This document shows, in pieces, positions 49,401 through 64,000 of a stretch of DNA of 64,000 nt (position 1 is its first letter; each line of letters opens with the position of its first letter). This DNA is from Diadema setosum. Lineage: Eukaryota > Echinodermata > Echinoidea > Diadematoida > Diadematidae. Location of the stretch: positions 34,631,316 through 34,695,315 of the forward strand of contig NC_092702.1 of NCBI RefSeq assembly GCF_964275005.1, in the 5' to 3' direction. The translations under genes were made by a program, and so were the position numbers. Under the pieces are notes generated by a model. That model had not been told where the DNA came from. It searched no databases and saw only the letters and a program-made list of their open reading frames with translations.

Positions 49401-52400
49401 AAGAAACGCTCACAAAAGCTGCATGCAAATGGATGCTGATTAATGGCTGCTGCTTCTGCCCTGTCATTTTAAGCAAGAAAGCAATTCTATTTATGATATC
49501 AAATTGGAAATCTGCCCTTTTAAAATAAGTTCTCTTCATGACTTAAGATTGAAAAAAAAAAAAAAACGGCCAAAAGGTATCAAGCTATTTCAATCGGTTC
49601 ACCCAAGGTCTTCGTCTTTAGAATTTGACATCATAGTATTACACTTTTTGTGATGTGACACTGTGATGGGTAGCAATGAGTCAGTTTTGAAAATGAATGC
49701 ATGTGGGTTTTTTTTTTCCCCCTTTGTGAGATTGGTTGGGATGGCAAACATGTGACACCAAAATGTCTTTGTTTCTGGATATGAGCTGCATTCTGTTTGC
49801 TGGCAATTATTGAACCCCATCCCCCCCCCCCCTTCCTTGATAGTGACAAAGAAAAAACATGACCAGAACCATTATTAATAGTCTGCTTCCATATATCATT
49901 AAAATGCTCTGCAAACAGAAAATGTAGAGACAGTTGACAGCAGCCTTGCCCCATGACAATTGTAGTCTTTGACCAGCTAATCTTAGCAGGGTTGTATTCT
50001 GAGTGACTCACACATGGGGGACAAAAAAAAATTGTATCACACAATACAATGTCAACCCAGATTCCCAGCAATACCATGCTTTACACCATTGGTAAAAAAA
50101 AAAAAATGTGTCTGCTGCTTACATTGAAAAGCAATGCTTAGTCAGTTACTGCAAAGAGCATAAAATTCAGAATTCAGCCTCATTTCCTGATCTTTTTTGA
50201 TAATCACAAGATTTTGCACCTGACCCACATTTTCTATAAAAGGATTACTTTTCTGATCCCGTTGTCATAACCTGGAGCACTTCAGCACACTGAAAATCCT
50301 TATGATAGTGCTGAAAATGAAACTACTGATCTTCTTCATTTGGAAGATCACCATCACTGTCATACGGTGAACCTATTTAAGAAAGCTTTCCTGCTATTGC
50401 AATGTTAAGCGAATAGCAGAGTCTTCATGCAGCTCTGCTTCAGCAAAACATGTTGTCTTTGCATATCAACACTCTGTTTAAATGTGAGACACTGTATGTG
50501 TCAGCATGTCCTACAGGAGAGAGACCAGTAATGCTTTCATTTTGGTCTCAGTCTCGACAAAAATATCTTGGCTATCATCTGTCCCACATGGAGTGACAGA
50601 TAAGACTCCTTACTCGAACATGAGGTACAAGCAGACAATGTATCATAGAATGTTCTCCACAGAACCCATGATGCCTCATACACACAAACACACACATACA
50701 CACGAGACACTGAATATGTCAGTAGACAGACATGTCAACTGTGTGGGAACATGATATACATCTGGCATGACATTTCCAGCCATAGTAATTGTTTCTACAT
50801 TCTCCAATTTCCAAACACGCCTGAGACCATTTCCTCCCCCACCCCTCACCCCCTCTCTTTGTCTATTTTCCTTCTTGTCCCTGTCTTTCTCCCACTCCGA
50901 ATCAAGTGACACACATCTGTATGCAACACAAGGCACTGTTGTCCACTTACTCATGAACTCGGCCATCTCCAAACAGGTCAGACAGTCCAAAGCTGATGTA
51001 ATGCCAGTGTGGAGGAATCCCATGTCCAGGTTCACCGGGGTTGCTGTACATACTGATGAAGTCCAATGGGTCAGGGCCAGTTAACCTTCCAAAATGAGGT
51101 ATGAAGAAAAATTAAATAATCAAATACACATCAAAGAAAACAAAATAGGAATCAATACCAGAGGAATGAGCCAAGCACAGAGTCAAACTAGGAAAGGCCA
51201 GACAATAAAGTATTTATAAATCTATTTAAGACACCTACGTGTACCTATGCAGTGTGATCATTTTCATTTTACAAACACATGTACAGGTATGTAAATAGAA
51301 TTCTAGCACCACAGTTTTCAAGAACAAAGAATTGATACTGGCATGCTGATAAAGGCAGCTTGATGCTAAATCAAATAAAACCAAACAGAAACCCAACACA
51401 ATTAGCTGTACAGGAATCTATCAAGAAAAAGTGACTGTAAGCTACTGTATCTGTAGCCAATATAAATCAAATAGAATTTATCATAATAATAATACACCAT
51501 CTCTCAGAAAAGAAAAGGAAAGAAAAGAAAAGAAAAGAAAAGAATGCTGCATAGTAAACCAAAAGAGGAACTGGTAAGTCTAAAGAGAATCCCATTCACA
51601 AATTTAAATGTCAAGTTGACATCACAAAAAAAAAAAAAAAAAAAAAAAAAATGTAGCTGTGATACATGTAGCTTTCATCTTCAATTTGGCATAGTTTTTG
51701 TTTGTTTTTTTAATGCTGCAAAATTATTTCACAATGGATTATGATCTAAACAAATTCGATTCTGTCCATGCAGTGCTGATGGCAAATTAAACATTGTGTA
51801 GTAATGTACACTTTAAAACTGTATTCATCTAAAGCAGACACTGAGTTGTGCATATTTAGTCTGAAATCTCATGGCTCTCTAAATTCTTACTGCTGTTTTA
51901 TCAACAAAATACACCTTAGAAATACATATTGAGCCACATTTAAGGATGAAAAAAAAAAATGCATCAAGGTTTGATATTCAGCACTTACAGACCTGTATCT
52001 AATGACAACACTGTACACATCTTCCATAAACCATGAATTCACTGATTGTACATTGTATGTGAAAGATAGGCTAGACTGCTACATGGTTGATTACATATTA
52101 CGTGGGCCAATAACCATAGAGTCATTTTTCCTTTAGATGAAAAGCAAATCTGAACATCTAACAAGCATCTCTGAGCCTTCTGAAAGGGATTCATGCCATA
52201 TTGCCACACCCCTAATACATGTACACATAATATGCACCTGGGTATAAAAAGCTGATCTTTAGTCAAGTTTCTCTCAAAGATTCCTTTGAATACACTAAAA
52301 CCTTTTATCATCAAAACTACAGGCAAGGGATTTTTTTCTGTAAAGCTTGATAGGTTTATATTCCTCTTGTCATATTTCAGTGCAAGTATAAAGAACTGCA

Positions 52401-55400
52401 TTGATCACGTGCAAAGGATGTGCTATTGAGCTGCACTCCACTGTGTGTGGTAAAGACTGAACGGTGGAACAAACTACAACTTGGGGGGGGGGGGAATGAA
52501 AGGAAATGGGAGAGGTAGAGTGGGAATCAGTTCTGGGTTCCCAACCAAGCTGTGTAAATGTAGGCCTATTCTAAATCACAATTGCATGACCAACTGTCAT
52601 AATGCACCAACTGTGGCATTGATGACTGATTGTTACTCGAGATTCATTTACGAATGACAGTTGACCAGCTTCAATGGAGAGTATTCAACCTATTCGACTG
52701 ATGTTACCTTGTATGATACGAATCATTACATTCCAAACACCTTGATTTTTATGTGACCTTCCTACTTTACAATACATGATCCATATCATGTAAAAGAATA
52801 AAACAACTAAAAAAAAAAATCAAGAATGATTACTAGGCTACAGCTACAAGACTATTTCATGGTCAAATATGAATCATCACAGAATCTTCTGAACAGGAAT
52901 AAATCTCTGATGTCAAGCTTTGTTGTTGTTGTTACATTTTTTTTTTTTTAAAGGGTACGTAAAAAAGAAAGTACACTGTAGTTACTCGTCTGGATATATG
53001 GAGTGAGGTGATATGGGAGATCTGTGTGTGTGGGGGGGGGGGGGGAGGGTGTCGCCCCCACACATTTTTGGCTGTCAAAAGAAAAAAGAATAAAAACAAA
53101 ACAAAACAAAAAATCACAACATCCATGAATTTCCAAAGGTTCCATCCTTAGATTCGTCTCTTGTAAGCGGGGGTGGGGGATATTTTTGAGCTTGATCCAC
53201 CACCCTCACAATACATTCTGCGGCCCCTGTTATTATTCTAATCTGAAGCCGCTGCATACATGTGCAATTGCAAGCTAGTGCAATTCACTGGCATATAAAC
53301 CCTAAACATTTCATAGCCTAAAATACTAAAATACATCTGAGTCTCGACAGTCAAGTTGAAGTTGAATACAAGTATTTGCCACTACTTTTGACACTTGTAC
53401 AAATTTTGGAATGACTTTACTGCTATGTACAATGTATGTACAACAGTGTGTACATTGTATCATACCTATACTGACGGTTTCATTACCGCGTATATGTGAA
53501 AGCATGGACCCTATGGTGAAAGTATTGTACTACCACTGACCGCAGAGTACAGCGCTGAGCTGCAATTGAAGCAATCAAGTTCTCTGTCAAGTGTCTAGTG
53601 CTGGACTTTGCAGACTCAGATGCAAGTGTGTTTGGCTTTGAAATATTTGGGGTGAGTTTATACATGATTGAAAATCATTCATGAGGCGGTGCAAAACCAC
53701 ACTATACCGGGTGTCCCAAAAACAGCGGAACGGTGGATTTTCAGTACCTTGCGTTCTAAAAGTGATATATTTTTTGACATTATTAGAAAGAGCATCTTCC
53801 GCAGAAGACCATGATACCAACATCATTAAATTTGGTGTACTTTTTATTCTACGCCAATTTCTGTAAATGCAGTCATTTTCAATTTTTTTGCGACTTATGA
53901 GATAATAATTTGGGCGCGACACGCGTTCCATATGGTGAATTAGGTAAGCTTGTTGATCCACGTCAACAAAAGATAATGCTTTCATATTGGGAGCGCGCAC
54001 ACACACACACAGACACACACGGTTTTTTTCCTGGCCCGTGACTAATGTGAAAGCTGTATCTTTTGTTGACATGGATCACCGAGCTTACACAATATTCACC
54101 GTATGGATCGTGTGTCGCACTCAAATTATTATGTCATAAGTCGCAAAAATCCGGCGAAATTTGGCAATGACTGCATTTTCAGAAATTGGCGTAGAATAAA
54201 AAGTACTGAACCAAATTTGATGATTTTGGTATCATAGTCTTTTGCTGAAGATGCTCTTTCTAATGATGTCAAAAGATATATAACTTTTAGACCGCAAGGT
54301 ACTGAAAATCCACCGTTCCGCTTTTTTTGGGACACCCGGTATAGTGGGCACAAGTATAGAATGTCCTTTGAAACCAAGCTAGGCTCATGAATAATATGCA
54401 TGCAATGAATGTACATGAGTGTGTGGAAACAACTTGCCAATTTACGACATAATGAGTATGTGCTGATATTCTCAATAGCATGCAATGTCTCCGGCCCACA
54501 GAAATACCTTAGTGTAGGCCAAGTGTACATACAGTTGCTGGTTTGTAGATCATCACAATTGGTAGGTAAATTTCTGATGTTGTTTTCAGCTGTCATACGC
54601 TGGCGACCAATGAACACAATTCCCCCAAGAGAAAAACCATGTTAACAACCCTGTCTATAGCAGCCACCTATCTACAATGGCCATTTTTTTTTTTTTTTTT
54701 TGGTTTTCCTTGGGGTGGCCCCTATAGACAGGTTTGACTGTATTTGTAGTAAGAAAAAAAAAATGATGCGGCACCAAAATTGGATGTGCGCAGGAATAAG
54801 AAACTACTCTGTTTTTATTTGGTTGGTATCAAAGTGAAAGCAGCAAGGAAAGCCATAAAACAAAAAAGATAATAAGCCAAACAAACAAACTTAAGATGAG
54901 TCTCTTAGCTAATAAACTGGGCCCCATTTCATAAAAGACGTTAGGATAGCAACTTCTGCTGGAATGGCAACTTCCAAAAGCAACAGCCAACCAGGAAGCT
55001 GGAATCTTGTCATTACCATGACAAATGCCACTCTAGCAAAAGTTGCTATCATATCAACTTTTTATGAAATGGGGCCCTGGTCTACACCTTTCACAATCAC
55101 ATTGTACAATGCATTATATGTATGCATACAATACCAAACGTATAATTCTGGCATCCTGAAATTTAACCATACAGGCCTACATAATTCAAAAGCGGAAATT
55201 TGGTGGTCAGGAAATTCTCTCACATTTTTCAGCACACTTTTTTTTGTGTGCTTTTTATAGAGTCTATATAACGCTATTTTATGTTTTGATTCCTCTGAAT
55301 TAGATAAATGAGAAATTCATCTCACCTGGCCAGGCACAAACATTTCTGCTTAACACTGACACTTTTGTGACAGCAGCACAATACCACACACATTATTGTA

Positions 55401-55940
55401 GGGACATACAATGTAAAGAGTCATATCAAATTCCAATAAACCTGCATAGCTAGATTGGGGAAAAAAATGAATCATGGGGATATTTGTAATAAGTCAAGTG
55501 TTTAACTTAAAAGTTACATCTAGAGATCTATATACTACTCATATATGGAAGAGGGGGAAAAAGAAATAGAAACACACAGAATGCTATGTTTTAAAACTTT
55601 CTTATTTCTGAAAGATGTTTTTTTAGGGTCTTAACTGAAAAAGGTCGTAAAGAAAATTCACAAAAATGTGGAGGGAGAGATAAAGCCGGATTCTACATGG
55701 AAATGTTGCAAATGTCAAAGTCAAGATTTACAAGGTTCATTTAACAAAGCAATAACAAGAAGGAAAAAAAAAAACGCATCTCAGAAAGCCTTACCAGTAC
55801 TTCACTACAGCTGTAACTTGTAAAGGGTTGGGCTGGTCTGGGTACAGGCGACGACATGCTGCGTACACAGCTTCCAAACCCGCCGGTAGCACAGGGCCCG
55901 ATGTTGGTCCAATTTCCGCTCCTTGCCTCTGCTGCTCCAT
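33670..55940 (-). CDS. SUFU: SUFU, suppressor of fused homologue (complete, 10 coding exons)
   Basis: Ten exons join in frame to 1,386 bases, a 461-residue protein (human 484). SUFU binds GLI/Ci factors in cytoplasm and nucleus and restrains Hedgehog target transcription. Conserved blocks follow the family order: CRRLYPDQPNPLQVTAVVKYW (28-49 region), HWHYISFGLSDL, PSGFGFELTFRL, GDHVSWHSPLDNSESRIQHM, LVTDMRRGETIFE, GSNLSGVSA and HGRHFT. The Trp corresponding to human W61 is W49, split across intron 1. Residues about 300-345 are an acidic, Gly/Glu-rich low-complexity loop, as in the human disordered segment. The PKA-type RKPS site (S329) is kept. The start is the only in-frame ATG after an upstream stop and has A at -3, G at +4; the usual proline-rich N terminus is shorter. 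It is head to head with ACTR1A. Confidence 0.96.
33742..34570 (-). other. SUFU: SUFU intron 9
   Basis: 829 bp. Holds a degenerate one-ended pogo/Tigger-like piece near 33803-33862 (ACAGTCCAACCTCAGTTATC), related to the MITE in intron 2. Confidence 0.75.
34571..34639 (-). CDS. SUFU: SUFU coding exon 9
   Basis: Codes residues 416-438 (LLISADFADEMSNDLECLPS), aligned with the human ILLTEEFVEKMLEDLEDL helix; donor GTGAGT, phase 0. Confidence 0.88.
34640..35932 (-). other. SUFU: SUFU intron 8
   Basis: 1,293 bp, AT-rich, no exon or named repeat recognised. Confidence 0.8.
35933..36071 (-). CDS. SUFU: SUFU coding exon 8
   Basis: Codes residues 370-415: GRIKHGRHFTFKNVANDCAI, SPSVEGSFVEENHPFVARGP and WLQ; donor GTAAGA. 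The HGRHFT core and GPWLQ are family hallmarks of the C-terminal domain. Confidence 0.95.
36471..36502. repeat. (AAC)n microsatellite in SUFU intron 7
   Basis: About eleven AAC units. The upstream 150 bp could be the body of another SINE (a GGTTCACACC B-box-like motif is near 36399), but no second copy in the window confirms it. Confidence 0.7.
36809..37051 (-). mobile_element. MITE family A, copy 2, in SUFU intron 7
   Basis: Orientation opposite to copy 1. Shares the blocks AGGTGCTATTCGCAAAATTA and AAATATATGGCATAT. It preserves the uninterrupted version of the site that is occupied by another element at 63503 (GGTACAGGACTCC here). Confidence 0.8.
37306..37564 (-). CDS. SUFU: SUFU coding exon 7 (disordered linker and start of C-terminal domain)
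   Basis: Codes residues 284-368, the longest coding exon. TEQIRQALTRGL and PVLPPIS align with human; an acidic Gly/Glu-rich insert follows, then LNRKPSLESD (324-333). S329 matches the human PKA site S346, but the position of the GSK3 site S342 is N325. The donor GTTTGT is weak. Confidence 0.93.
37896..38092 (-). CDS. SUFU: SUFU coding exon 6
   Basis: Codes residues 218-282: WLVTDMRRGETIFEVNPHLM, GIETEGSNLSGVSARCSWE, then a divergent acidic tail entering the disordered linker; donor GTTAGT. Confidence 0.95.
38230..38497 (+). mobile_element. MITE family A, copy 3 (degenerate), in SUFU intron 5
   Basis: Ends CTGTATATGCCATATAT at the left and ATGGCGTATACAG at the right, with the interior GCATTGGACTCGCAAAATTC shared with the other family A copies. 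It makes up more than half of the 453-bp intron 5 (38093-38545). Confidence 0.75.
38546..38631 (-). CDS. SUFU: SUFU coding exon 5
   Basis: Codes residues 189-216 plus two bases of V217 (IVGVCTEELQASQRWNGPGM); donor GTGAGT. The adjacent GTGTGAG would give the wrong phase. The acceptor is the last of a satellite of near-identical acceptors. Confidence 0.94.
38634..38965 (-). repeat. 31-bp satellite carrying repeated splice acceptors
   Basis: About ten tandem copies of a 31-bp unit fill the end of SUFU intron 4 right up to exon 5. On the minus strand each unit reads a pyrimidine-rich TCTATCTCTCACAG followed by ATTATTG or ATTGTTG. The true acceptor reads TCTCTCCACAG then ATTGTTG. Ten decoy AGs (on the plus strand CT at 38664, then every 31 bp to 38943) precede the real one at 38632-38633. 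The array probably grew from the exon 5 boundary itself. Confidence 0.95.
39414..39556 (-). CDS. SUFU: SUFU coding exon 4
   Basis: Codes residues 142-188 (GDHVSWHSPLDNSESRIQHM, then a divergent MADDRQLMAINTPHGIVNFIQ). The donor GTAGCC is weak compared with the other introns of the gene. Confidence 0.94.
40148..40232 (+). mobile_element. TTAA-flanked MITE, family C, copy 1
   Basis: An 85-bp element with ends CCCGTTGAGGA and TCCTCAACGGG, flanked on both sides by TTAA (40144-40147 and 40233-40236). A TTAA target duplication with ends starting CCC is the piggyBac superfamily signature. Other copies: 40443-40526 and 61791-61875. Confidence 0.8.
40443..40526 (-). mobile_element. TTAA-type MITE, family C, copy 2
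   Basis: Same core in reverse orientation (GTTCCGAGAATACTCAGGCA, then GCGTGTTATTGCAAAATCAG). Right flank TTAA intact (40527-40530), left end decayed. Confidence 0.7.
41208..41335 (-). mobile_element. MITE family D, degenerate copy
   Basis: ACCCCATTTCATACAAAGTT at the left end and AGAATCCTGCTTCCTGATTG inside match the reverse complement of the copy at 54919-55077. The right terminus is decayed. Confidence 0.6.
41896..42035 (-). CDS. SUFU: SUFU coding exon 3
   Basis: Codes residues 95-140, including PSGFGFELTFRLKKE and PPTWPAELMQGLARYVFQS; donor GTGAGG. Near-identical to vertebrate SUFU in these blocks. Confidence 0.95.
43838..44357 (-). mobile_element. Repeat family E, copy 1 (SUFU intron 2)
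   Basis: About 520 bp whose reverse complement matches 59577-60075 along its length. It begins on the minus strand with CCGCCAAGGGAGGAGG and includes GTGCAAAATAACTCAAAAAG, GGGGGAATTTATGAAGGATT and CTGAGGGTTTTATGACGTAA. Peptides such as LGEFMKDF are read-through of the repeat. The class is uncertain (SINE or MITE). The copies look diverged. Confidence 0.75.
44858..45066 (+). mobile_element. MITE family B, copy 1 (SUFU intron 2)
   Basis: Ends CTGTAAAAGTGG and CCACTTTTACAG with TA on each flank (44856-44857, 45067-45068). The same element is inserted at 63503-63693. Confidence 0.8.
47226..47689. mobile_element. 464-bp element with 35-bp perfect terminal repeats and internal AGCTCGAGCT copies
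   Basis: 47226-47260 is the exact reverse complement of 47655-47689, each containing TCATCAGCTCGAGCTTGAAG. The decamer AGCTCGAGCT recurs inside at about 47330 and 47466, with different flanks resembling the ends. No coding capacity. Confidence 0.85.
48112..48542. mobile_element. pogo/Tigger-like MITE
   Basis: Ends CAGTTTGACCTTGATTATCC and GGATAATTGAGGTCGAACTG, flanked by TA on both sides (48110-48111 and 48543-48544). CAG ends with ATTATCCGG are typical of pogo/Tigger-derived elements. The interior repeats ATCCGGATAA blocks. No transposase. Confidence 0.8.
50951..51085 (-). CDS. SUFU: SUFU coding exon 2
   Basis: Codes residues 50-93 with split codons at both ends, including DPLDFISMY and PPHWHYISFGLSDLFGDGRV; donor GTAAGT. 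The GLI-restraining N-terminal domain continues here. Confidence 0.95.
53700..54346. mobile_element. Mariner/Tc1-like MITE with about 300-bp terminal inverted repeats
   Basis: The left half (53700-53990) and right half (54050-54346) are inverted copies, by eye roughly 85-90% identical, around a centre with a CA repeat. The ends read TATACCGGGTGTCCCAAAAA, the TA-flanked terminus usual for mariner/IS630 elements. Peptides such as YRVSQKKRNGGFSV are translations of the repeat. No transposase, so it is non-autonomous. Confidence 0.85.
54648..54741. mobile_element. Short inverted-repeat element with poly-T centre
   Basis: CTGTCTATAGCAGCCACC at the left faces GGTGGCCCCTATAGACAG at the right with few mismatches, separated by a poly-T run. 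A MITE or hairpin; ends uncertain. Confidence 0.5.
54919..55077 (+). mobile_element. MITE family D
   Basis: Terminal inverted repeats GGGCCCCATTTCATAAAA and TTTTATGAAATGGGGCCC, then AGCAACTTCTGCT/AGCAAAAGTTGCT subterminal pairs. 159 bp. A degraded relative is at 41208-41335. Confidence 0.85.
55795..55940 (-). CDS. SUFU: SUFU coding exon 1
   Basis: Codes residues 1-48 plus two bases of W49; donor GTAAGG. An acceptor-like pyrimidine tract ending in AG lies at 56032-56033, so a separate upstream 5' UTR exon spliced to 56031 is possible. Confidence 0.92.
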
Positions 55941-56987
55941 GATTGATTGAACAACTTGTGCGGATTCCCTATCAATAACGTCCGATAAGACTGAACCAAC
56001 TAACTTGAAACTTTGTACTCCGTCAAGTTTCCTAGAGGAGAGAGGATAAGGGGGAATATTAGTGCCTCAAACGGTGTTCAAACTCAAAGCAAATCTGTGG
56101 GAACATCCAACAGTTTACGAACGAATCCGCAGCAGGCAATCCTCTTATGTGCAGTAAAGCTTAGCGTAAAAACACAGGCTAAACCTTGCGAATGCCTACG
56201 TACGAATGTGACTGCGCTCGCACCACCACCTCCCACACACAGTACATACACTGCACTGCACTCACCTACCTACCCAAGTGTCTCAGATCGCGGTGATCCT
56301 AGCTCCCTCGCTGCGCTGGTGGTCTCGTCGGCAGAGCGACGGGTACTGTATGTCCTGTCTACCACACTTTACCGAGTATTATTCTTTCCCTTTGCTTGGT
56401 TAAAAATGTTGGAGAATGTTTCGCCAGTTCACGTGAAATGATACTGGCAATGTAAACTTTCAATGAATGTAGACGAAACTGTTAGGAAAAAGAATGGAAC
56501 AACATTAACGTGAAAATACGACCGAAAACATCGTACACCGTGCGCAGTGCACCTTCAGACCAACAACATTACATTATTACGGTGTGTTTTGCTGATGGGT
56601 AATAGAAACAGATTTTATATCAAATTTCCAACAAAAATAAAAAATATATCAAAAAGTTTACAACAAAAAATATTAAAACTTTGAAAATAGTTTTTATGTT
56701 GAGTAAAATAATCTTAATTATGTTTTAGCAAAAAGCTCCAACAAAATAAAGATCAAACTAAAAATCACACTTTGATATCAAGTGACTACCTTCATACTAT
56801 GAACCCGCTTTACCGACCCATCTCTTATGGAAGTTAGCGATGAAATACGGTGAATTTCGCTCTGTGTGCCGCCGCCATAGACGTTGAGCTAGCTTCATGC
56901 ATAATATCGTCCTTGCCACACACCATCTGTGATGGTTAATTGACCATTTTCCTGGGCAGGGCGTGTGAACTGGAATCAGGTCTGAAA
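55941..56987. promoter_or_regulatory. Shared SUFU-ACTR1A intergenic region, probable bidirectional promoter
   Basis: 1,047 bp separate the two divergent start codons. The SUFU side (about 56100-56400) is relatively CpG-rich and the middle (56580-56770) very AT-rich. An NRF1-like TGCGCAGTGC is at 56541-56550 and CCGCCGCCAT near 56868. I see no TATA box suitably placed. Both 5' UTRs must lie here. Bidirectional control is inferred from the arrangement. Confidence 0.65.
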
Positions 56988-63965
<6,978 letters not shown>

Positions 63966-64000
63966 TGAGTTTGCACCACTCTAGTTGTATTTGCCAGAGC

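Larger units (their letters stand above)
42036..50950 (-). other. SUFU: SUFU intron 2
   Basis: 8,915 bp, the largest intron. It hosts family E (43838-44357), family B (44858-45066), the AGCTCGAGCT element (47226-47689) and a pogo/Tigger-like MITE (48112-48542), besides poly-G, poly-C and poly-A runs and (CTT)n at 42111-42139. No additional exon recognised. Confidence 0.85.
51086..55794 (-). other. SUFU: SUFU intron 1
   Basis: 4,709 bp. It contains a mariner-type MITE (53700-54346), a poly-T-bearing inverted-repeat element (about 54648-54741), a family D MITE (54919-55077), (AAAAG)n at 51513-51543 and a CA patch at 54000. No further exon recognised. Confidence 0.85.

Noticed and set aside
50676..51035. 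119-residue minus-strand frame
   Set aside because: Out-of-frame reading of SUFU exon 2 and its flanks; the conserved SUFU peptide is in another frame.
53587..54617. 160-residue minus-strand frames sharing YRVSQK peptides
   Set aside because: Translations of the mariner-type terminal inverted repeats; no transposase catalytic motifs.
56940..56987. 16-codon N-terminal extension of ACTR1A
   Set aside because: In frame and open, but conservation begins at MSYDV, where the family starts.

Overview
This is a nuclear genomic window from an intron-bearing animal. It is AT-rich, full of microsatellites and short non-autonomous transposons, with small exons separated by kilobase introns. Two genes are identified by clear protein similarity: SUFU (suppressor of fused, complete coding sequence, 10 coding exons, minus strand) and ACTR1A (Arp1/alpha-centractin, first 5 coding exons, plus strand, continuing past the window end). 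The sequences are clearly diverged from vertebrate ones, and the repeat content (tRNA-derived SINEs, many TA- and TTAA-flanked MITEs) fits a marine invertebrate, perhaps an echinoderm or another invertebrate deuterostome. That assignment is inference; no marker here fixes the species.

Layout. 1-7.8 kb: no recognisable gene; two perfect hairpins, two SINE pieces and microsatellites. 7.8-9.1 kb (minus): an intronless 426-codon gene of unknown family, Ser/Arg-rich, with a PP1-docking RVSF motif. 9.1-21.8 kb: no recognised gene, but a tRNA-derived SINE, a pyrimidine-to-purine strand switch, and a near-perfect inverted duplication of a tRNA-like element flanked by a 14-bp target duplication. 21.8-23.0 kb (minus): a second intronless gene (392 codons), also unknown and also carrying an RVxF-type motif (KFVRF). 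23.0-33.7 kb: no recognised gene; the part below the SUFU stop may contain a long SUFU 3' UTR. 33.7-55.9 kb: SUFU, with introns loaded with MITEs. 55.9-57.0 kb: a shared intergenic interval of about 1 kb. 57.0-64 kb: ACTR1A.

SUFU is the cytoplasmic/nuclear inhibitor of GLI/Ci in Hedgehog signalling; ACTR1A forms the actin-like filament of dynactin. They lie head to head with only 1,047 bp between start codons. From memory, the human orthologues are also adjacent and head to head at 10q24.32, so this appears to be an anciently conserved bidirectional pair. The most unusual local structure is in SUFU intron 4: a 31-bp satellite abuts exon 5, and each unit carries a copy of the exon 5 splice acceptor, giving ten decoy acceptors in a row.
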